Origin: Frondihabitans sp. 762G35
GTDB lineage: Bacteria > Actinomycetota > Actinomycetes > Actinomycetales > Microbacteriaceae
Reading direction: 5' to 3'
Assembly (NCBI RefSeq): GCF_002074055.1
Contig: NZ_CP014619.1
Coordinates: 2,356,001 to 2,420,000 of the forward strand
Length of the DNA stretch: 64,000 nt
In this document: positions 7,127 through 16,967 of the stretch, piece after piece
Numbering within the stretch: position 1 is the stretch's first letter
Layout: each line of letters begins with the position of its first letter
Notes under the pieces: generated by a model
What the model was told of the DNA's origin: nothing
What the model saw: the letters and a program-made list of their open reading frames with translations, nothing else
The model's database searches: none
Program-made: the position numbers and the translations under genes

Positions 7127-8842
7127 GTGACCACCTCCCTCCGCGCGGCCCCGACGCGGGCCGATCCCCGGCCCACCCGGCGGGAATCGCGGCGGGGCAG
7201 GATCCGGGCCACGGCGCTCGAAGGGACCGGGATCGCCGTCGCCACCGCGCTCGGCCTCCTCGCGATGGCGCACCTCGTGCTGAGCGCGCGCTCGGCCGTC
7301 CTCTTCCACAGCGGCGACTCGCTCCTGATGCCCCTCATCGACCGGTCGATCCGCGAGGGGCAGCCGTTCGACTGGGCGATGTCGTCCGTGCTGTTCTTCG
7401 TGCCGGAGCTCCCCGTCTACCTGGGTGTCGCCGCAGTCACGCCGAGCGTGCAGGCCGCCCTCGTCGTGAGCGGCGTCGTCACACTCGTGGCCCTCTACGC
7501 CCTCCTGCGGGGACTGTCAGGGGTCGTCGGCCGAGCGTTCGGCAGGGGCTCGCGCATCCTGCTGGCCCTGCTCCCCGTCGTCGGCCTGACGATGCTGAGC
7601 CTCCTCGAGCACACGGCGGACCGCGCCAGCTTCGAACTCGTGTCGCTCTTCCTCACGACCGACTACTACTACGGCACCACGCTCGCCTTCGTCGGCGTCG
7701 TCGCTCTCCTCGTCGCCCTCGCGCGAGCGGGGGACGGCAAGGGCCAGGGCGACGGCAGGAGACGCGGTCGGATCGCCGTCGCGCTCCTCCTCGTCGGGGC
7801 GGCCGCGACGTTCGACAACCCTCTGGCGATCGTCTGGGCGATCGTCCCCGCCCTGGCCGCCCTGGCCCTCCTGACCGCCCTGCGCCGGCTGCCGCGCGCA
7901 CTCGCCGTCGGCGGGGCGATCGTCCTCGTCGCCGGAACAGGCCTCGGGTACGTCGCGCGGCTGCCGTTCGCCCACCTCTTCGCCAACCGGATCGGCGACT
8001 ACTTCCGGTTCTCGCGGATCCCGCTCTCGCTCGCGTATTACGTGCGGGAGTACTTCCTGACGGCGTCGAGCTGGCAGGGAGCCGCGGAGATGGCCCTCCT
8101 CACGGCCGGCGTCTTCGGCACCGTCGCGGTCACTGTCGTGGCTCTGGCGCGGCGCTGGCCGCTCGCGACCACGCTCGGCCTCGTCGTCGTGTCCGCGTCG
8201 ATGGTCGTCACGCCGGCCGTGGCGATCCTGTCGGGCTCGCTGGCGACGCGCTACCTCATGCCGCTGTTCTTCGGGCCGGCCGCCGCGACCGTGATCGTCG
8301 CGGCCCACGTGCTCCTGCACCTCCCCCGCGCGATCGGCAGGCCGCTCCCCCGTCCCGACGGCCGGCTCGTGGCACAGGTGACAGCCCTCGCCCTCGTCGC
8401 CTCGGCACTGATCGCAGGAGCCTCCGGGCGCGCGCTCACGACGGCGCCCGCGACCCGTGTCGTCGCCGGCCGCACCTGCGTCGAGAACTGGATCGGAGGG
8501 CGTGACGTCACCGGAGCCGGCACCTTCTGGACCGTCCGCGCGCTGCAGACCTACGGCGACCGCTCCGTGCGCCTCCTGCAGATCACGGGCGCCTACAAGG
8601 CGAGCATCTGGCTCGACGACGCGGCGACGTACCGCGGCCAGACGATCTCGTACCTGCTCGTCGACTCGGCCACGAAACTCGCGTCGTCGCCGCTGACGAT
8701 GCTGGGGCGGCCGGCCCGCGTCGTGCACTGCGCTCCGTACACGATCCTCGACTACTCCCACACCCGCGGCGGAGACGTGCTCACCGATCGCGTCGCGGAT
8801 TCCGCAGCACAGCAGCTCGCCGAACGCAAGCGTCGCACCTGA
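7127..8842 (+). CDS. Polytopic membrane protein, GT-C glycosyltransferase-like
   Basis: 571 residues from GTG 7127. About ten to eleven hydrophobic segments from residue ~28 to ~450 are followed by a ~125-residue soluble C-terminal part that starts after RALTTAPATRVVAG. The first outside loop carries FHSGDSLLMPLIDRSI and a later loop FLTTDYYYGTT, acidic motifs like those found in lipid-linked-sugar-dependent GT-C enzymes and PMT/ArnT-like proteins. I cannot assign a sugar or acceptor. The C-terminal domain has two Cys (TCVENWIGG and VVHCAPY) that may pair outside the cell. It stands alone between padR and the MFS gene. Confidence 0.65.
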   Translation: MTTSLRAAPTRADPRPTRRESRRGRIRATALEGTGIAVATALGLLAMAHLVLSARSAVLFHSGDSLLMPLIDRSIREGQPFDWAMSSVLFFVPELPVYLGVAAVTPSVQAALVVSGVVTLVALYALLRGLSGVVGRAFGRGSRILLALLPVVGLTMLSLLEHTADRASFELVSLFLTTDYYYGTTLAFVGVVALLVALARAGDGKGQGDGRRRGRIAVALLLVGAAATFDNPLAIVWAIVPALAALALLTALRRLPRALAVGGAIVLVAGTGLGYVARLPFAHLFANRIGDYFRFSRIPLSLAYYVREYFLTASSWQGAAEMALLTAGVFGTVAVTVVALARRWPLATTLGLVVVSASMVVTPAVAILSGSLATRYLMPLFFGPAAATVIVAAHVLLHLPRAIGRPLPRPDGRLVAQVTALALVASALIAGASGRALTTAPATRVVAGRTCVENWIGGRDVTGAGTFWTVRALQTYGDRSVRLLQITGAYKASIWLDDAATYRGQTISYLLVDSATKLASSPLTMLGRPARVVHCAPYTILDYSHTRGGDVLTDRVADSAAQQLAERKRRT

Positions 8843-8917
8843 GCGGACACCCGGGATCGGCTGGGAGTACCGTCCACTTCGCCGCGGCCGAGGGTGCCGC
8901 GGTGAACGGAGAGACGC

Positions 8918-10375
8918 ATGTCGAGTCAGACCACGACGGACCGGGCCGGGAGCCCGGGAGGACCCGTCAGGAGCCTCGTCCCCGCGAGGATGGACCGCCT
9001 GCCCTGGACCCGGTTCCACTGGTCGGTGATCGTCGGGCTCGGGATCTCCTGGGTGCTCGACGGCCTGGAGATCCAGATCGTGGCCTCCAACGGCTTCGCC
9101 GAGGAGTTCGGCATGTCGGCCGGAGCCGTGGGCTGGCTGGGCACCACCTACCTCATCGGCCAGGTCGTCGGGGCGATCGTCTTCGGGCGCCTCTCCGACA
9201 AGCTCGGCCGCAAGAAGCTCTTCATCCTGACGCTCGTCATCTACCTCGTCGGCAGCGGCGTCGCCGGTCTCTCGCCGGCGATCTGGTTCCTCTTCGTCTT
9301 CCGCTTCGTCGCGGGGCTCGGGATCGGCGGCGAGTACGCGGCCATCAACTCGGCCATCGACGAGCTGATCCCGTCGAAGTACCGCGGCCGGGTCGACATC
9401 GCGATCAACGGCACCTACTGGGGCGGTGCCGCCCTGGGTGCGGCAGCGAACATCTTCTTCCTCAACCACGCGCTCTTCGACGTGAACATCGGGTGGCGCC
9501 TCGCGTTCTTCATCGGACCGGTGCTGGGGATCCTGATCATCTTCCTGCGCCGCAACATCCCGGAGAGCCCGCGCTGGCTGATGACCCACGGATTCGAGAA
9601 GGAGGCCGAGGCCACCGTCGACGACATCGAGGCGCGTGTCCGCCGCGAGGGCGGCACGATCGACCCGGTCGACGAGACGCTCGCCATGGAGGTCAAGGCC
9701 ACCGACAGCGTCCCCTTCCGCACGATCGCGCACGTGCTGCTCCGGAAGTACCCGAAGCGGACCCTCGTCGGCGCGACGATGATGATCACGCAGTCGTTCC
9801 TCTACAACGCGATCTTCTTCACCTACGCGCTGGTCCTGACGAACTTCTACGGGTTGAACACGAGCAACGTGCAGTACTTCTTCTTCCCCTTCGCGATCGG
9901 CAACCTGATCGGCCCGCTCGTGCTGGGACCGCTCTTCGACACCATCGGCCGGCGCAAGATGATCTTCAGCACCTACGTCATCTCCGGCCTCGTCCTGGCG
10001 GTCTCCGCGGCGCTCTTCCACGCCGACCTCCTCACGGCGACGACGCAGACGGTGTTCTGGTGCGTGGCGTTCTTCTTCGCCTCGGCGGGAGCGTCGTCGG
10101 CCTACCTGACGGTGAGCGAGATCTTCCCGCTCGAGATCCGGAGCCAGGCGATCTCGTACTTCTTCGCCCTGGCGCAGATCTTCGGCGCCATCGCCCCGGC
10201 CCTCTACGGCGCCCTCGTCGGCGACGGGACCGACCGCAACCCGCTCACGGCCGGCTACTACCTCGGCGCCGGCATCATGATCGTCGGGGGTGTCATCGCC
10301 CTGATCTTCGGAGTCGACGCCGAGCGGCGCTCCCTGGAGTCGATCACGGAGCCGCTCTCCGTCGTGAGGAAGTAG
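8918..10375 (+). CDS. MFS transporter, sugar/metabolite:H+ symporter type
   Basis: 485 residues, twelve predicted membrane segments. The conserved loop motifs are GRLSDKLGRKK (TM2-3) and FDTIGRRK (TM8-9), and RFVAGLGIGGEYAAINSAIDE in TM4 resembles the sugar-porter and aromatic-acid symporter signatures. A central ~70-residue cytoplasmic loop separates the halves. The ATG at 8918 follows GGAGAG. It converges on the epimerase gene 10383-11093 with only 7 bases between stops. Substrate not predictable; closest by pattern are uncharacterised actinobacterial SP/AAHS members. Confidence 0.88.
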   Translation: MSSQTTTDRAGSPGGPVRSLVPARMDRLPWTRFHWSVIVGLGISWVLDGLEIQIVASNGFAEEFGMSAGAVGWLGTTYLIGQVVGAIVFGRLSDKLGRKKLFILTLVIYLVGSGVAGLSPAIWFLFVFRFVAGLGIGGEYAAINSAIDELIPSKYRGRVDIAINGTYWGGAALGAAANIFFLNHALFDVNIGWRLAFFIGPVLGILIIFLRRNIPESPRWLMTHGFEKEAEATVDDIEARVRREGGTIDPVDETLAMEVKATDSVPFRTIAHVLLRKYPKRTLVGATMMITQSFLYNAIFFTYALVLTNFYGLNTSNVQYFFFPFAIGNLIGPLVLGPLFDTIGRRKMIFSTYVISGLVLAVSAALFHADLLTATTQTVFWCVAFFFASAGASSAYLTVSEIFPLEIRSQAISYFFALAQIFGAIAPALYGALVGDGTDRNPLTAGYYLGAGIMIVGGVIALIFGVDAERRSLESITEPLSVVRK

Positions 10376-10382
10376 GCCGGAT

Positions 10383-11093
10383 TCAGAGCGTGCCGTCGAC
10401 GCTCACGCGCGGCTCGACGCCCTCGAGACCGGGGCCGAGGCCGATGTCGACCAGGCGGATCCTGCCGGCGAGCCCCGAGGCGGGTGCCAACAGGAGCCCC
10501 GCCTTAACCGCCCCGAACGTCACCGTCACCAGGGCCGGGAGCACGCACGGGTCCGGCACCGAGCCGTCGTCGGAGTCGATGCCCGACGGCAGATCGACGG
10601 CGACGACGCCGGGAGCCCCGGCAATGCGGCGGAGCACCGACGGGCGCAGGGTCTCGACGACCTCGCGCGATCGGCCGCGGAGGGCGGGAGACGAACCCGA
10701 CCCGATCCCGAGGATCCCGTCGACGATCACGTCGATCCCCTCGGCGAGCGCCGCGAACGCGTCGGAGCCGACCTCCGCCTCCCGGCTGGCGACGTCGACG
10801 CCCGCGGCCGCGGCGGCGGCCAGTCCCGCCTCGTGCACTCGCAAACCCGTCGTCAGGAGCCGCACATCGACCCCTCGTGACGCCAGCGACGCCGCGGCGA
10901 AGAGCGCGTCGCCGCCGTTGTCTCCCGAGCCGGCGAGGACGAGCACGGCGCCGGGGTCCGAGCCGCGCCGGGCGAGCACCGAGCGGATCTCGTCGGCGAG
11001 CGCCATCGCCGCCCGCTCCATCAGCCGCTCGCCTCGTGCGAGGAGCGGCGCCTCCGCCGCGCGGACCTGGTCTGCCGTGTACCCGAGGATCAT
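10383..11093 (-). CDS. nnrE: NAD(P)H-hydrate epimerase (YjeF N-terminal domain)
   Basis: 236 residues from ATG 11093. The YjeF_N fold is shown by GSGDNGGDALFAA (~55-67), the catalytic-Asp region VDGILGIGSG (~125) and VDLPSGIDSDDG (~165). The enzyme epimerises R- to S-NAD(P)HX so that the partner dehydratase can repair it. Here it stands alone rather than fused to the dehydratase NnrD, which must be encoded elsewhere. The open frame continues far upstream, but that part is antisense to the divergent hydrolase gene and is not coding. Confidence 0.88.
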   Translation of the reverse strand: MILGYTADQVRAAEAPLLARGERLMERAAMALADEIRSVLARRGSDPGAVLVLAGSGDNGGDALFAAASLASRGVDVRLLTTGLRVHEAGLAAAAAAGVDVASREAEVGSDAFAALAEGIDVIVDGILGIGSGSSPALRGRSREVVETLRPSVLRRIAGAPGVVAVDLPSGIDSDDGSVPDPCVLPALVTVTFGAVKAGLLLAPASGLAGRIRLVDIGLGPGLEGVEPRVSVDGTL

Positions 11094-11150
11094 TCCCGAA
11101 TCATGCACCCGTCGGCTGCGGGCCTCCGTGGTCCTTGCCAGAATGGACGG

Positions 11151-11963
11151 GTGAGAGCGACCACCCGGAACCCCGTCGACGGCACCGAGATCGCCTACGA
11201 GGTGGGCGGCGAGGGCGAACCGCTCCTCCTGGTCCACGGCTCGGGCCTCTCCAAGGGCACCTGGCGCGGGCTCGGCTACCTCCGCGACCTCGAGCGCGAC
11301 TTCACCGTCGTGAGTCTCGACCTGCGGGGTCACGGCCGGAGCGGCAAACCGCACGACGCCGCGTCCTACCGCCCGGAGCTGTTCGTCGGCGACGTGGACG
11401 CCGTGCTCGACGCCGAGGGCCTCGGGCCGGTCCACTACGTCGGCTACTCGTTCGGCGCCCGCATCGGGCTCCGCGTCGCCCTCGAGGAGCCGGAGCGGCT
11501 CCGCACCCTCACCACCATCGGCGGCTCCTACGGCGACATGAGCCAGGCGATCTCGGAGACCTTCTTCCCGGGCTGGCAGGAGGCGCTGCGCTCCGGGGGC
11601 ATGGACGCCTTCGTCGACGGCTGGTCGGCGCACCGGGGCCGACCCGTCGATCCGGCGACAGCCCTGGCCTTCCGGCAGAACGACCCCGCGGCCCTCCTCG
11701 CCTACTTCGAGGCGATCGAGGGCGAGGAGAGCCTCGGCATGGCCGCCACGGCGTCGATCGCCGTGCCGACGCTCCTCCTCGCGGGCACCGACGACACCCG
11801 ACGGTACGAGCAGTCGCAGGAGGCGGCGAAGCGGATGCCGCACGGGCGCTTCTTCGAGCTCGTCGGGCAGGACCACGGGTCGTCGCTCCTGCCGGTCGAC
11901 GAGGTCACCGACCTCGTGCGGACCTTCCTCGAGCTCGTTGCGGCCACCCGCGCGGCGCGCTGA
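11151..11963 (+). CDS. Alpha/beta hydrolase
   Basis: 270 residues from GTG 11151 (the ATG at 11103 would reach into the divergent nnrE promoter). Features: LLLVHGSGLSKGTW (oxyanion loop, ~22), LDLRGHGRSGKP (~50), nucleophile GYSFGAR (~93), acid AGTDDTRR (~210) and His in VGQDHGSSL (~235). It resembles 3-oxoadipate enol-lactonase or lipase-like relatives, but the substrate is unknown. Confidence 0.85.
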   Translation: MRATTRNPVDGTEIAYEVGGEGEPLLLVHGSGLSKGTWRGLGYLRDLERDFTVVSLDLRGHGRSGKPHDAASYRPELFVGDVDAVLDAEGLGPVHYVGYSFGARIGLRVALEEPERLRTLTTIGGSYGDMSQAISETFFPGWQEALRSGGMDAFVDGWSAHRGRPVDPATALAFRQNDPAALLAYFEAIEGEESLGMAATASIAVPTLLLAGTDDTRRYEQSQEAAKRMPHGRFFELVGQDHGSSLLPVDEVTDLVRTFLELVAATRAAR

Positions 11964-12021
11964 CGGCGAACCGTCAGCGGACGTTGGCCGCGCGTTAATC
12001 GGCGGGGCCTACCGTCGGCGC

Positions 12022-12318
12022 ATGGCCGCGCACCTCACGTTGCTGGACCGCCCCGCGGGGGCGCCCTCGCCCCTCACCTCCGAGTCGGAGGTGCACTTCC
12101 TCTGCGTGGGCCGCGACCGCTGGAGCATCTACGACCGGCGGCTCGATCCGGCCGACCCGGCGGCGTTCCTCGGCCGCCTGCAGCGCATCGCGGGTCTCTT
12201 CGAGGTGACGTTCGCGGATCCTGCCCGCCCTCGCGTCTGGTGCGTCAGCCTCGCCGCGTCCCGCGCCGAGTTCGTCGACCGGCGGGTTCCCGGGCGGCCC
12301 CGCCTCCGCCTCGTCTGA
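12022..12318 (+). CDS. Hypothetical protein, 98 aa
   Basis: A small soluble protein (MAAHLTLLDRPAG...) with Trp-containing strands (RDRWSIYDRRLD, PRVWCVSLAASRAE) and a basic C-terminus (PGRPRLRLV). No signal peptide, membrane segment or motif I recognise. Actinobacterial codon use (G/C at third positions) and spacing between two genes on the same strand support coding. It lies 58 bases after the hydrolase and 58 bases before the M18 peptidase gene. Confidence 0.55.
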   Translation: MAAHLTLLDRPAGAPSPLTSESEVHFLCVGRDRWSIYDRRLDPADPAAFLGRLQRIAGLFEVTFADPARPRVWCVSLAASRAEFVDRRVPGRPRLRLV

Positions 12319-12376
12319 CGGTCGACAGGCCGACGGGGCGTGGCGCCGGAGCGCACCGTGGGCCAGGCTGGAGGGG

Positions 12377-13666
12377 ATGACTCTCGAACAGGACCCCCAC
12401 CTCGCCTCCCTCGCCGCCTTCATCCGGGCCTCGCCGTCGTCGTATCACGCGGCCGCCGAGGCCGCCCGTCGCCTCGGGGCGGCCGGATTCCAGGGGCTGA
12501 GCGAGCTCGACGAGTGGCCCGCGGGCCCCGGCCGCTACTTCGTCGTCCGCGACGGCGCCGTCGTCGCCTGGGTGACGCCGGCGTCCGCGAGCGCGACCAC
12601 GCCGTTCCGGATCGTCGGCGCGCACACCGACTCCCCCTCCTTCAAGCTCAAGCCGAACCCGGACGCAGGAGCCTCGGGCTGGCAGCAGGCGGGCGTCGAG
12701 GTGTACGGCGGTCCCCTCTTCAACTCCTGGCTCGACCGCGACCTCGAGTTCGCGGGTCGCCTGGTCACCCGCGACGGGGTGTCCCACCTCGTGCGCACCG
12801 GACCGGTGCTGCGCTTCCCGCAGCTCGCGGTCCACCTCGACCGCGGGGTCAACGGCGAGGGCCTGAAGCTCGATCCGCAGCGGCACCTCCTGCCCGTCGT
12901 CGGCGTGGACGGCGACTCGGGGCGCGACGTCCTGGCGGCGCTGGCCGACCGGGCCGGGGTCGATGCCGGGGACGTGCGGGGGCACGACGTGTTCGTTGCC
13001 GACACCGCGGCTCCCGCTCTCCTCGGGTTCGACGGCGAGCTGTTCGCCGCGTCGCGGATGGACAACCTGACGAGCGTCCACGCGGGGCTCGAGGCCCTGA
13101 TCCTCGCCGGCGACGACGCTGTCGAGGGGGCACCCGTCGCCGTCCTCGCGGCCTTCGACCACGAGGAGGTCGGCTCCACGTCGACCTCGGGGGCGAGCGG
13201 GCCGTTCCTGGCCGACGTCCTGACCCGGATCTCGGCCGGACTCGGCGCCTCGGAGACCGAGCGCCTGCGCGCGTTCGCCGCGTCGTGGTGCCTCTCGTCC
13301 GACGCGGGGCACGCCGTCCACCCCAACTACCCGGAGCGGCACGACCCGCAGAACCGACCGCTGCCGAACCGCGGCCCGCTCCTCAAGCTGAACGCGAATC
13401 AGCGCTACGCCTCGGACGGTCCGGGGGCGGCCGAGTGGGCGCGCTCCTGCGAACAGGCGGGCGTGCCGTGGCAGCCGTTCGTGTCGAACAACGGGGTGCC
13501 CTGCGGGTCGACCATCGGACCGCTGACGGCGACCCGGCTCGGGATCCGGACAATCGACGTCGGCGTGCCGCTGCTCTCGATGCACTCGGTGCGCGAGCTC
13601 TGCGGCGTGGACGACCCGCGCAGTCTCGCGGGTGCCGCGCGGGCGTTCCTCCGCCCGGTCACCTAG
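12377..13666 (+). CDS. apeB: M18 family aminopeptidase (aspartyl/acidic aminopeptidase)
   Basis: 429 residues, full length for the family. Zinc-site motifs in order: GAHTDSPSFKLKPNP (~79), MDNLTSVHAGLEALI (~230), FDHEEVGSTS (~260) and the C-terminal His in LSMHSVRELCG (~405). It is a cytosolic, dinuclear-metal, dodecameric exopeptidase that removes N-terminal acidic or neutral residues. ATG 12377 follows GGAGGGG, a strong ribosome-binding site. No operon partner is evident. Confidence 0.93.
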   Translation: MTLEQDPHLASLAAFIRASPSSYHAAAEAARRLGAAGFQGLSELDEWPAGPGRYFVVRDGAVVAWVTPASASATTPFRIVGAHTDSPSFKLKPNPDAGASGWQQAGVEVYGGPLFNSWLDRDLEFAGRLVTRDGVSHLVRTGPVLRFPQLAVHLDRGVNGEGLKLDPQRHLLPVVGVDGDSGRDVLAALADRAGVDAGDVRGHDVFVADTAAPALLGFDGELFAASRMDNLTSVHAGLEALILAGDDAVEGAPVAVLAAFDHEEVGSTSTSGASGPFLADVLTRISAGLGASETERLRAFAASWCLSSDAGHAVHPNYPERHDPQNRPLPNRGPLLKLNANQRYASDGPGAAEWARSCEQAGVPWQPFVSNNGVPCGSTIGPLTATRLGIRTIDVGVPLLSMHSVRELCGVDDPRSLAGAARAFLRPVT

Positions 13667-13837
13667 CGGCGACGCCGGCGAGCGAGGCCGCCCGAGGGCG
13701 CCTCCGGCCACCCGTGAGACCGGACGGAGAGGGCGGTTGTCAAGCCCCCGCCTCCCGCTTGGCGTGTCCGCCGTGGTCTGCCATTCTCGGTGCATGTTCT
13801 GGTCGTCAGTGGTCCGCGAGGTCGAGGAGCGACGTCG

Positions 13838-14068
13838 ATGACGGGCGCCTACGACCGCGATCCGCGGATTCCGCCGGCGCGGATCGATCGCCTGGGGAAG
13901 CACCGCAAGCTGTCGACCCACGTGCTGATGGCGCTGCCGGCGCCGGAGCCTGCGGAGGCCGTCCGACGGACCGCCGTTGAGGTTCCGCCGCGCGACGCCG
14001 GGCCGACCTACGAGGAGTTCCTCCGCATCGATCAGCCCGAGGCCGCCCCGTCCCACCGCACCGGCTGA
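13838..14068 (+). CDS. Hypothetical protein, 76 aa
   Basis: A small Pro/Arg-rich protein (MTGAYDRDPRIPPARIDRLGK...) ending in YEEFLRIDQPEAAPSHRTG. ATG 13838 is preferred because GAGGAG sits eight bases upstream; an in-frame ATG at 13790 exists. No known motif. The 170 bases before it hold no other gene. Confidence 0.45.
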   Translation: MTGAYDRDPRIPPARIDRLGKHRKLSTHVLMALPAPEPAEAVRRTAVEVPPRDAGPTYEEFLRIDQPEAAPSHRTG

Positions 14069-14206
14069 CGCCCGCCCGCCTCATCGAATTCCCGAAGCTT
14101 TCTCCCGTGCCGGTGAAGGCGACGTGAAGTATCCTCCGAATCGATGCTCTCGCATGGATGCGAGGAGTCGCCGCGCTGGGCGGCGACTCGAGGGAAGGGG
14201 AATCTC

Positions 14207-15940
14207 ATGACGACGATCGACACGGATCCGCGGGGCCTGGCGGAGTTCGACCGGGGCGGGGCGAGCACCGCGAACAGCGACTACGACCCGGGGGTCCTCC
14301 GCGGGGTGTTCGAGTCGACCTTCACCTACGCCAACGGGGTCGAGCGGAACATCCACCGCTACGCCGCCCGGACCGCCCTCACCGACTCGGAGACCGGGCG
14401 GAGCTGGACCTACCGCGACCTCGGCGACGTCACCGGCAGGCTCGTCGCGGGTCTCGCCGCGCACGGCGTGGGGGTCGGCGACGTGGTCTGCTACCAGCTG
14501 ATGAACCGGCCCGAGTTCGCGTTCCTCTACGTCGCGACCCAGGGCCTCCGGGCCGTGGGATCGCCCATGAACTTCCGGCTGGCGCCCGGCGAGACCGCCT
14601 ACATCCTCGACGACTCCCGCCCCGCGGTCTTCGTCTTCGAGGCGGCCGACGCGGAGCAGATCGCGGAGGCGCTGGGGCTGGCCGAGCACCGGCCCGCCGT
14701 CCTCGTGGCGGTCGGCGGCGAGGACGTCTCCGCGGTCGAGGGGGCGCTCCGCTTCGACGACCTCCTGATCGACGGTGCCCCGCCCTTCCGCGCGCCGGAG
14801 GGCGCGAGCGTCTGGGACGAGACGACACGGCTGTACACCTCCGGCACCACGGGCCGCCCGAAGGCCGTCCCGCTGACGAGCCTGAACGAGGTCCTCACGG
14901 CGCACGACGTGATCATCAACATGTCGCTCACCCCGAAGGACAAGACCGTCAACATGTCCCCGTGGTTCCACCGCGGCGGGACCTACTGCGCCGGCCCGAA
15001 CACCGTCTTCTACGTCGGCGCCGAGGCCGTGACGCTCCCCCGGTTCGACGCGGGGCTCCTCCTCGACCTGGTCGAGCGGAACGGGCTCACCTACGTCATC
15101 GGCGCCCCGACCAACCTCGAGCGACTTGCCGACGTGCAGGAGTCGACGCCTCGCGACCTCGCCACCCTCCGCGGCATCGTGACGATGGGCGCACCGTTCG
15201 AGCGGAACGCGGCCCTCCGCTACCAGCGCATCCTGACCCCCAACATCTCGAACGGCTACGGCACGACCGAGGCCTTCTGGAACACCTTCCTCCCCGGCGA
15301 CGAGCTCACCGTCCACGCAGGAGCCGCGGGGCGCGCGAGCATCGACGACGACGTGGCCGTGGTCCGCGTCGGCGGCACGGGCCTCGGCGACCCGACCGAC
15401 CACGTCGCCCGCGACGGCCGGGAGATCGGCGAGGTCGCCGTGCGCAGCGTGAAGTCCGGCTACACCTACCGGAACAACCCCGAGGAGGACGCCAAGAAGT
15501 TCCGCGACGGCTGGTTCTTCGCCGGCGACCTCGCGACGTGGAACGAGGACGAGGTCGTCACGATCGTCGGCCGCAAGGACGACATGATCATCTCCGGCGG
15601 CGAGAACATCCACCCGGTGCAGGTCGAGGAGGTGCTCGCCGTGCACGAGTCGGTGGCCGACTCCATCGTCTGCGGGCTGCCCGACGCGGAGTGGGGCCAG
15701 CTCGTCGTCGCCTACGTCGTGCTCCGGGGCGGCCGACCCGCCGATCCCCAGGCCGCAGCGGACGCCCTCGAGGCGTCCTGCCGCGCGAGCACCGCCCTGG
15801 CCGACTTCAAGAGGCCGAGGCTCTACGCCTTCGTCGACGAGCTCCCGTACACGACCACGGGCAAGAAGCAGCACTTCGTCCTCCAGGACGGGGCCGCCCG
15901 CGACGCCCGGGCGGGCCTGTTCGTCCGGCCGGGCCGGTGA
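14207..15940 (+). CDS. AMP-dependent acyl-CoA synthetase/ligase
   Basis: 577 residues; ATG 14207 follows AGGGAAGGGG. ANL-superfamily motifs: P-loop YTSGTTGRPKA (~210), NGYGTTEAFWN (~350), the hinge Asp in FFAGDLATW (~440) and GRKDDMIISGGENIHP (~458), and the C-terminal catalytic Lys in TTTGKKQHF (~553). This is a long/medium-chain fatty acyl- or aryl-CoA ligase: it adenylates a carboxylate and transfers it to CoA. No beta-oxidation genes are adjacent, so the substrate is open. Confidence 0.88.
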   Translation: MTTIDTDPRGLAEFDRGGASTANSDYDPGVLRGVFESTFTYANGVERNIHRYAARTALTDSETGRSWTYRDLGDVTGRLVAGLAAHGVGVGDVVCYQLMNRPEFAFLYVATQGLRAVGSPMNFRLAPGETAYILDDSRPAVFVFEAADAEQIAEALGLAEHRPAVLVAVGGEDVSAVEGALRFDDLLIDGAPPFRAPEGASVWDETTRLYTSGTTGRPKAVPLTSLNEVLTAHDVIINMSLTPKDKTVNMSPWFHRGGTYCAGPNTVFYVGAEAVTLPRFDAGLLLDLVERNGLTYVIGAPTNLERLADVQESTPRDLATLRGIVTMGAPFERNAALRYQRILTPNISNGYGTTEAFWNTFLPGDELTVHAGAAGRASIDDDVAVVRVGGTGLGDPTDHVARDGREIGEVAVRSVKSGYTYRNNPEEDAKKFRDGWFFAGDLATWNEDEVVTIVGRKDDMIISGGENIHPVQVEEVLAVHESVADSIVCGLPDAEWGQLVVAYVVLRGGRPADPQAAADALEASCRASTALADFKRPRLYAFVDELPYTTTGKKQHFVLQDGAARDARAGLFVRPGR

Positions 15941-16040
15941 CGCTCGCAGAGTGAGTCCCTGAGGGGCACCCGGGTGGTACCTGGGGAGGATGCCCGGTGG
16001 AGCGGGCGCTCCCTAGCCTTGCCGACATGGAGCCACACGC

Positions 16041-16967
16041 ATGATCCACGCCCAGAACCTCACCAAGCGCTACGGCGATCGCGCCGCCCTCGACGACGTC
16101 ACCTTCGACGTCAAGCCCGGCCTCGTCACCGGCTTCCTCGGTCCGAACGGCGCCGGGAAGTCGACCACGATGCGCCTCATCGTCGGCCTCGACCGGGCCA
16201 CCTCCGGCGACGTCACCGTCAACGGCCGCCACTACTCCGAGCACCGGTCGCCGCTCCGCGAGGTCGGCGTCCTCCTCGACGCGAAGGCCGTGCACCGCGG
16301 GCGCAGCGCCTTCGACCACCTCATGGCCATGGGAGCGACCCACGGCATCGGCCGCAAGCGCGTCGACGAGGTCATCGCGCTCACCGGGCTCGGCTCGGTC
16401 GCCAAGAAGCGCGTCGGCGGCTTCTCGCTGGGGATGGGGCAGCGGCTCGGCATCGCGGCGGCCCTCCTCGGCGACCCGGCCACCCTCATCCTGGACGAGC
16501 CCGTCAACGGTCTCGACCCCGAGGGCGTCGTCTGGGTCCGCAACCTGGCTCGCCACCTCGCTCGCGAGGGACGCACCGTCTTCCTGTCGTCGCACCTCAT
16601 GAGCGAGATGGCGCAGACCGCCGACCACATCATCGTGCTGGGTCGCGGCCGCGTCATCGCCGACGAGCCCGTCGCGAGCGTCCTGGCCCGCGCCAAGGGC
16701 GACGGGGTCCGGGTGCGCACCCCTGACGTCGCGGCCCTCGCCCCGCTGCTCTCCACCGGCGGCGTGACCGTCACCGGCACCGAGGCCGACCTCCTCGAGG
16801 TGCGCGGTCTGGCCGCCGCACGCATCGGCGAGATCGCCGCCGGAGCCGGCGTCGTCCTCCACGAGCTCACCCCCCTCGCCGGCTCCCTGGAGGACGCCTA
16901 CATGGCGCTCACCCAGGACGACGTCGAGTACCGCACCACCACCGCCCCCGAGGAGGCCCACGCATGA
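16041..16967 (+). CDS. ABC-2 type transporter ATP-binding protein
   Basis: 308 residues. Walker A GPNGAGKST (~36), Q-loop region, atypical signature FSLGMGQRL (~128, the form seen in DrrA/NatA-type exporters), Walker B LILDEPVNGLD (~150), H-loop SSHLMSEM (~195), then a ~80-residue C-terminal regulatory domain. The stop overlaps the permease ATG at 16964 (ATGA), so the two form one exporter, often drug/antibiotic or lipid efflux in this subfamily. Confidence 0.92.
   Translation: MIHAQNLTKRYGDRAALDDVTFDVKPGLVTGFLGPNGAGKSTTMRLIVGLDRATSGDVTVNGRHYSEHRSPLREVGVLLDAKAVHRGRSAFDHLMAMGATHGIGRKRVDEVIALTGLGSVAKKRVGGFSLGMGQRLGIAAALLGDPATLILDEPVNGLDPEGVVWVRNLARHLAREGRTVFLSSHLMSEMAQTADHIIVLGRGRVIADEPVASVLARAKGDGVRVRTPDVAALAPLLSTGGVTVTGTEADLLEVRGLAAARIGEIAAGAGVVLHELTPLAGSLEDAYMALTQDDVEYRTTTAPEEAHA

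Noticed and set aside
7517-10021. 834-codon minus-strand frame opposite the membrane protein and MFS genes
   Set aside because: Charged low-complexity translation spanning two convincing plus-strand genes; shadow.
11103-11150. ATG 11103 as the start of the hydrolase at 11151
   Set aside because: It would overlap the divergent nnrE promoter and adds residues with no hydrolase similarity; GTG 11151 begins the fold directly.
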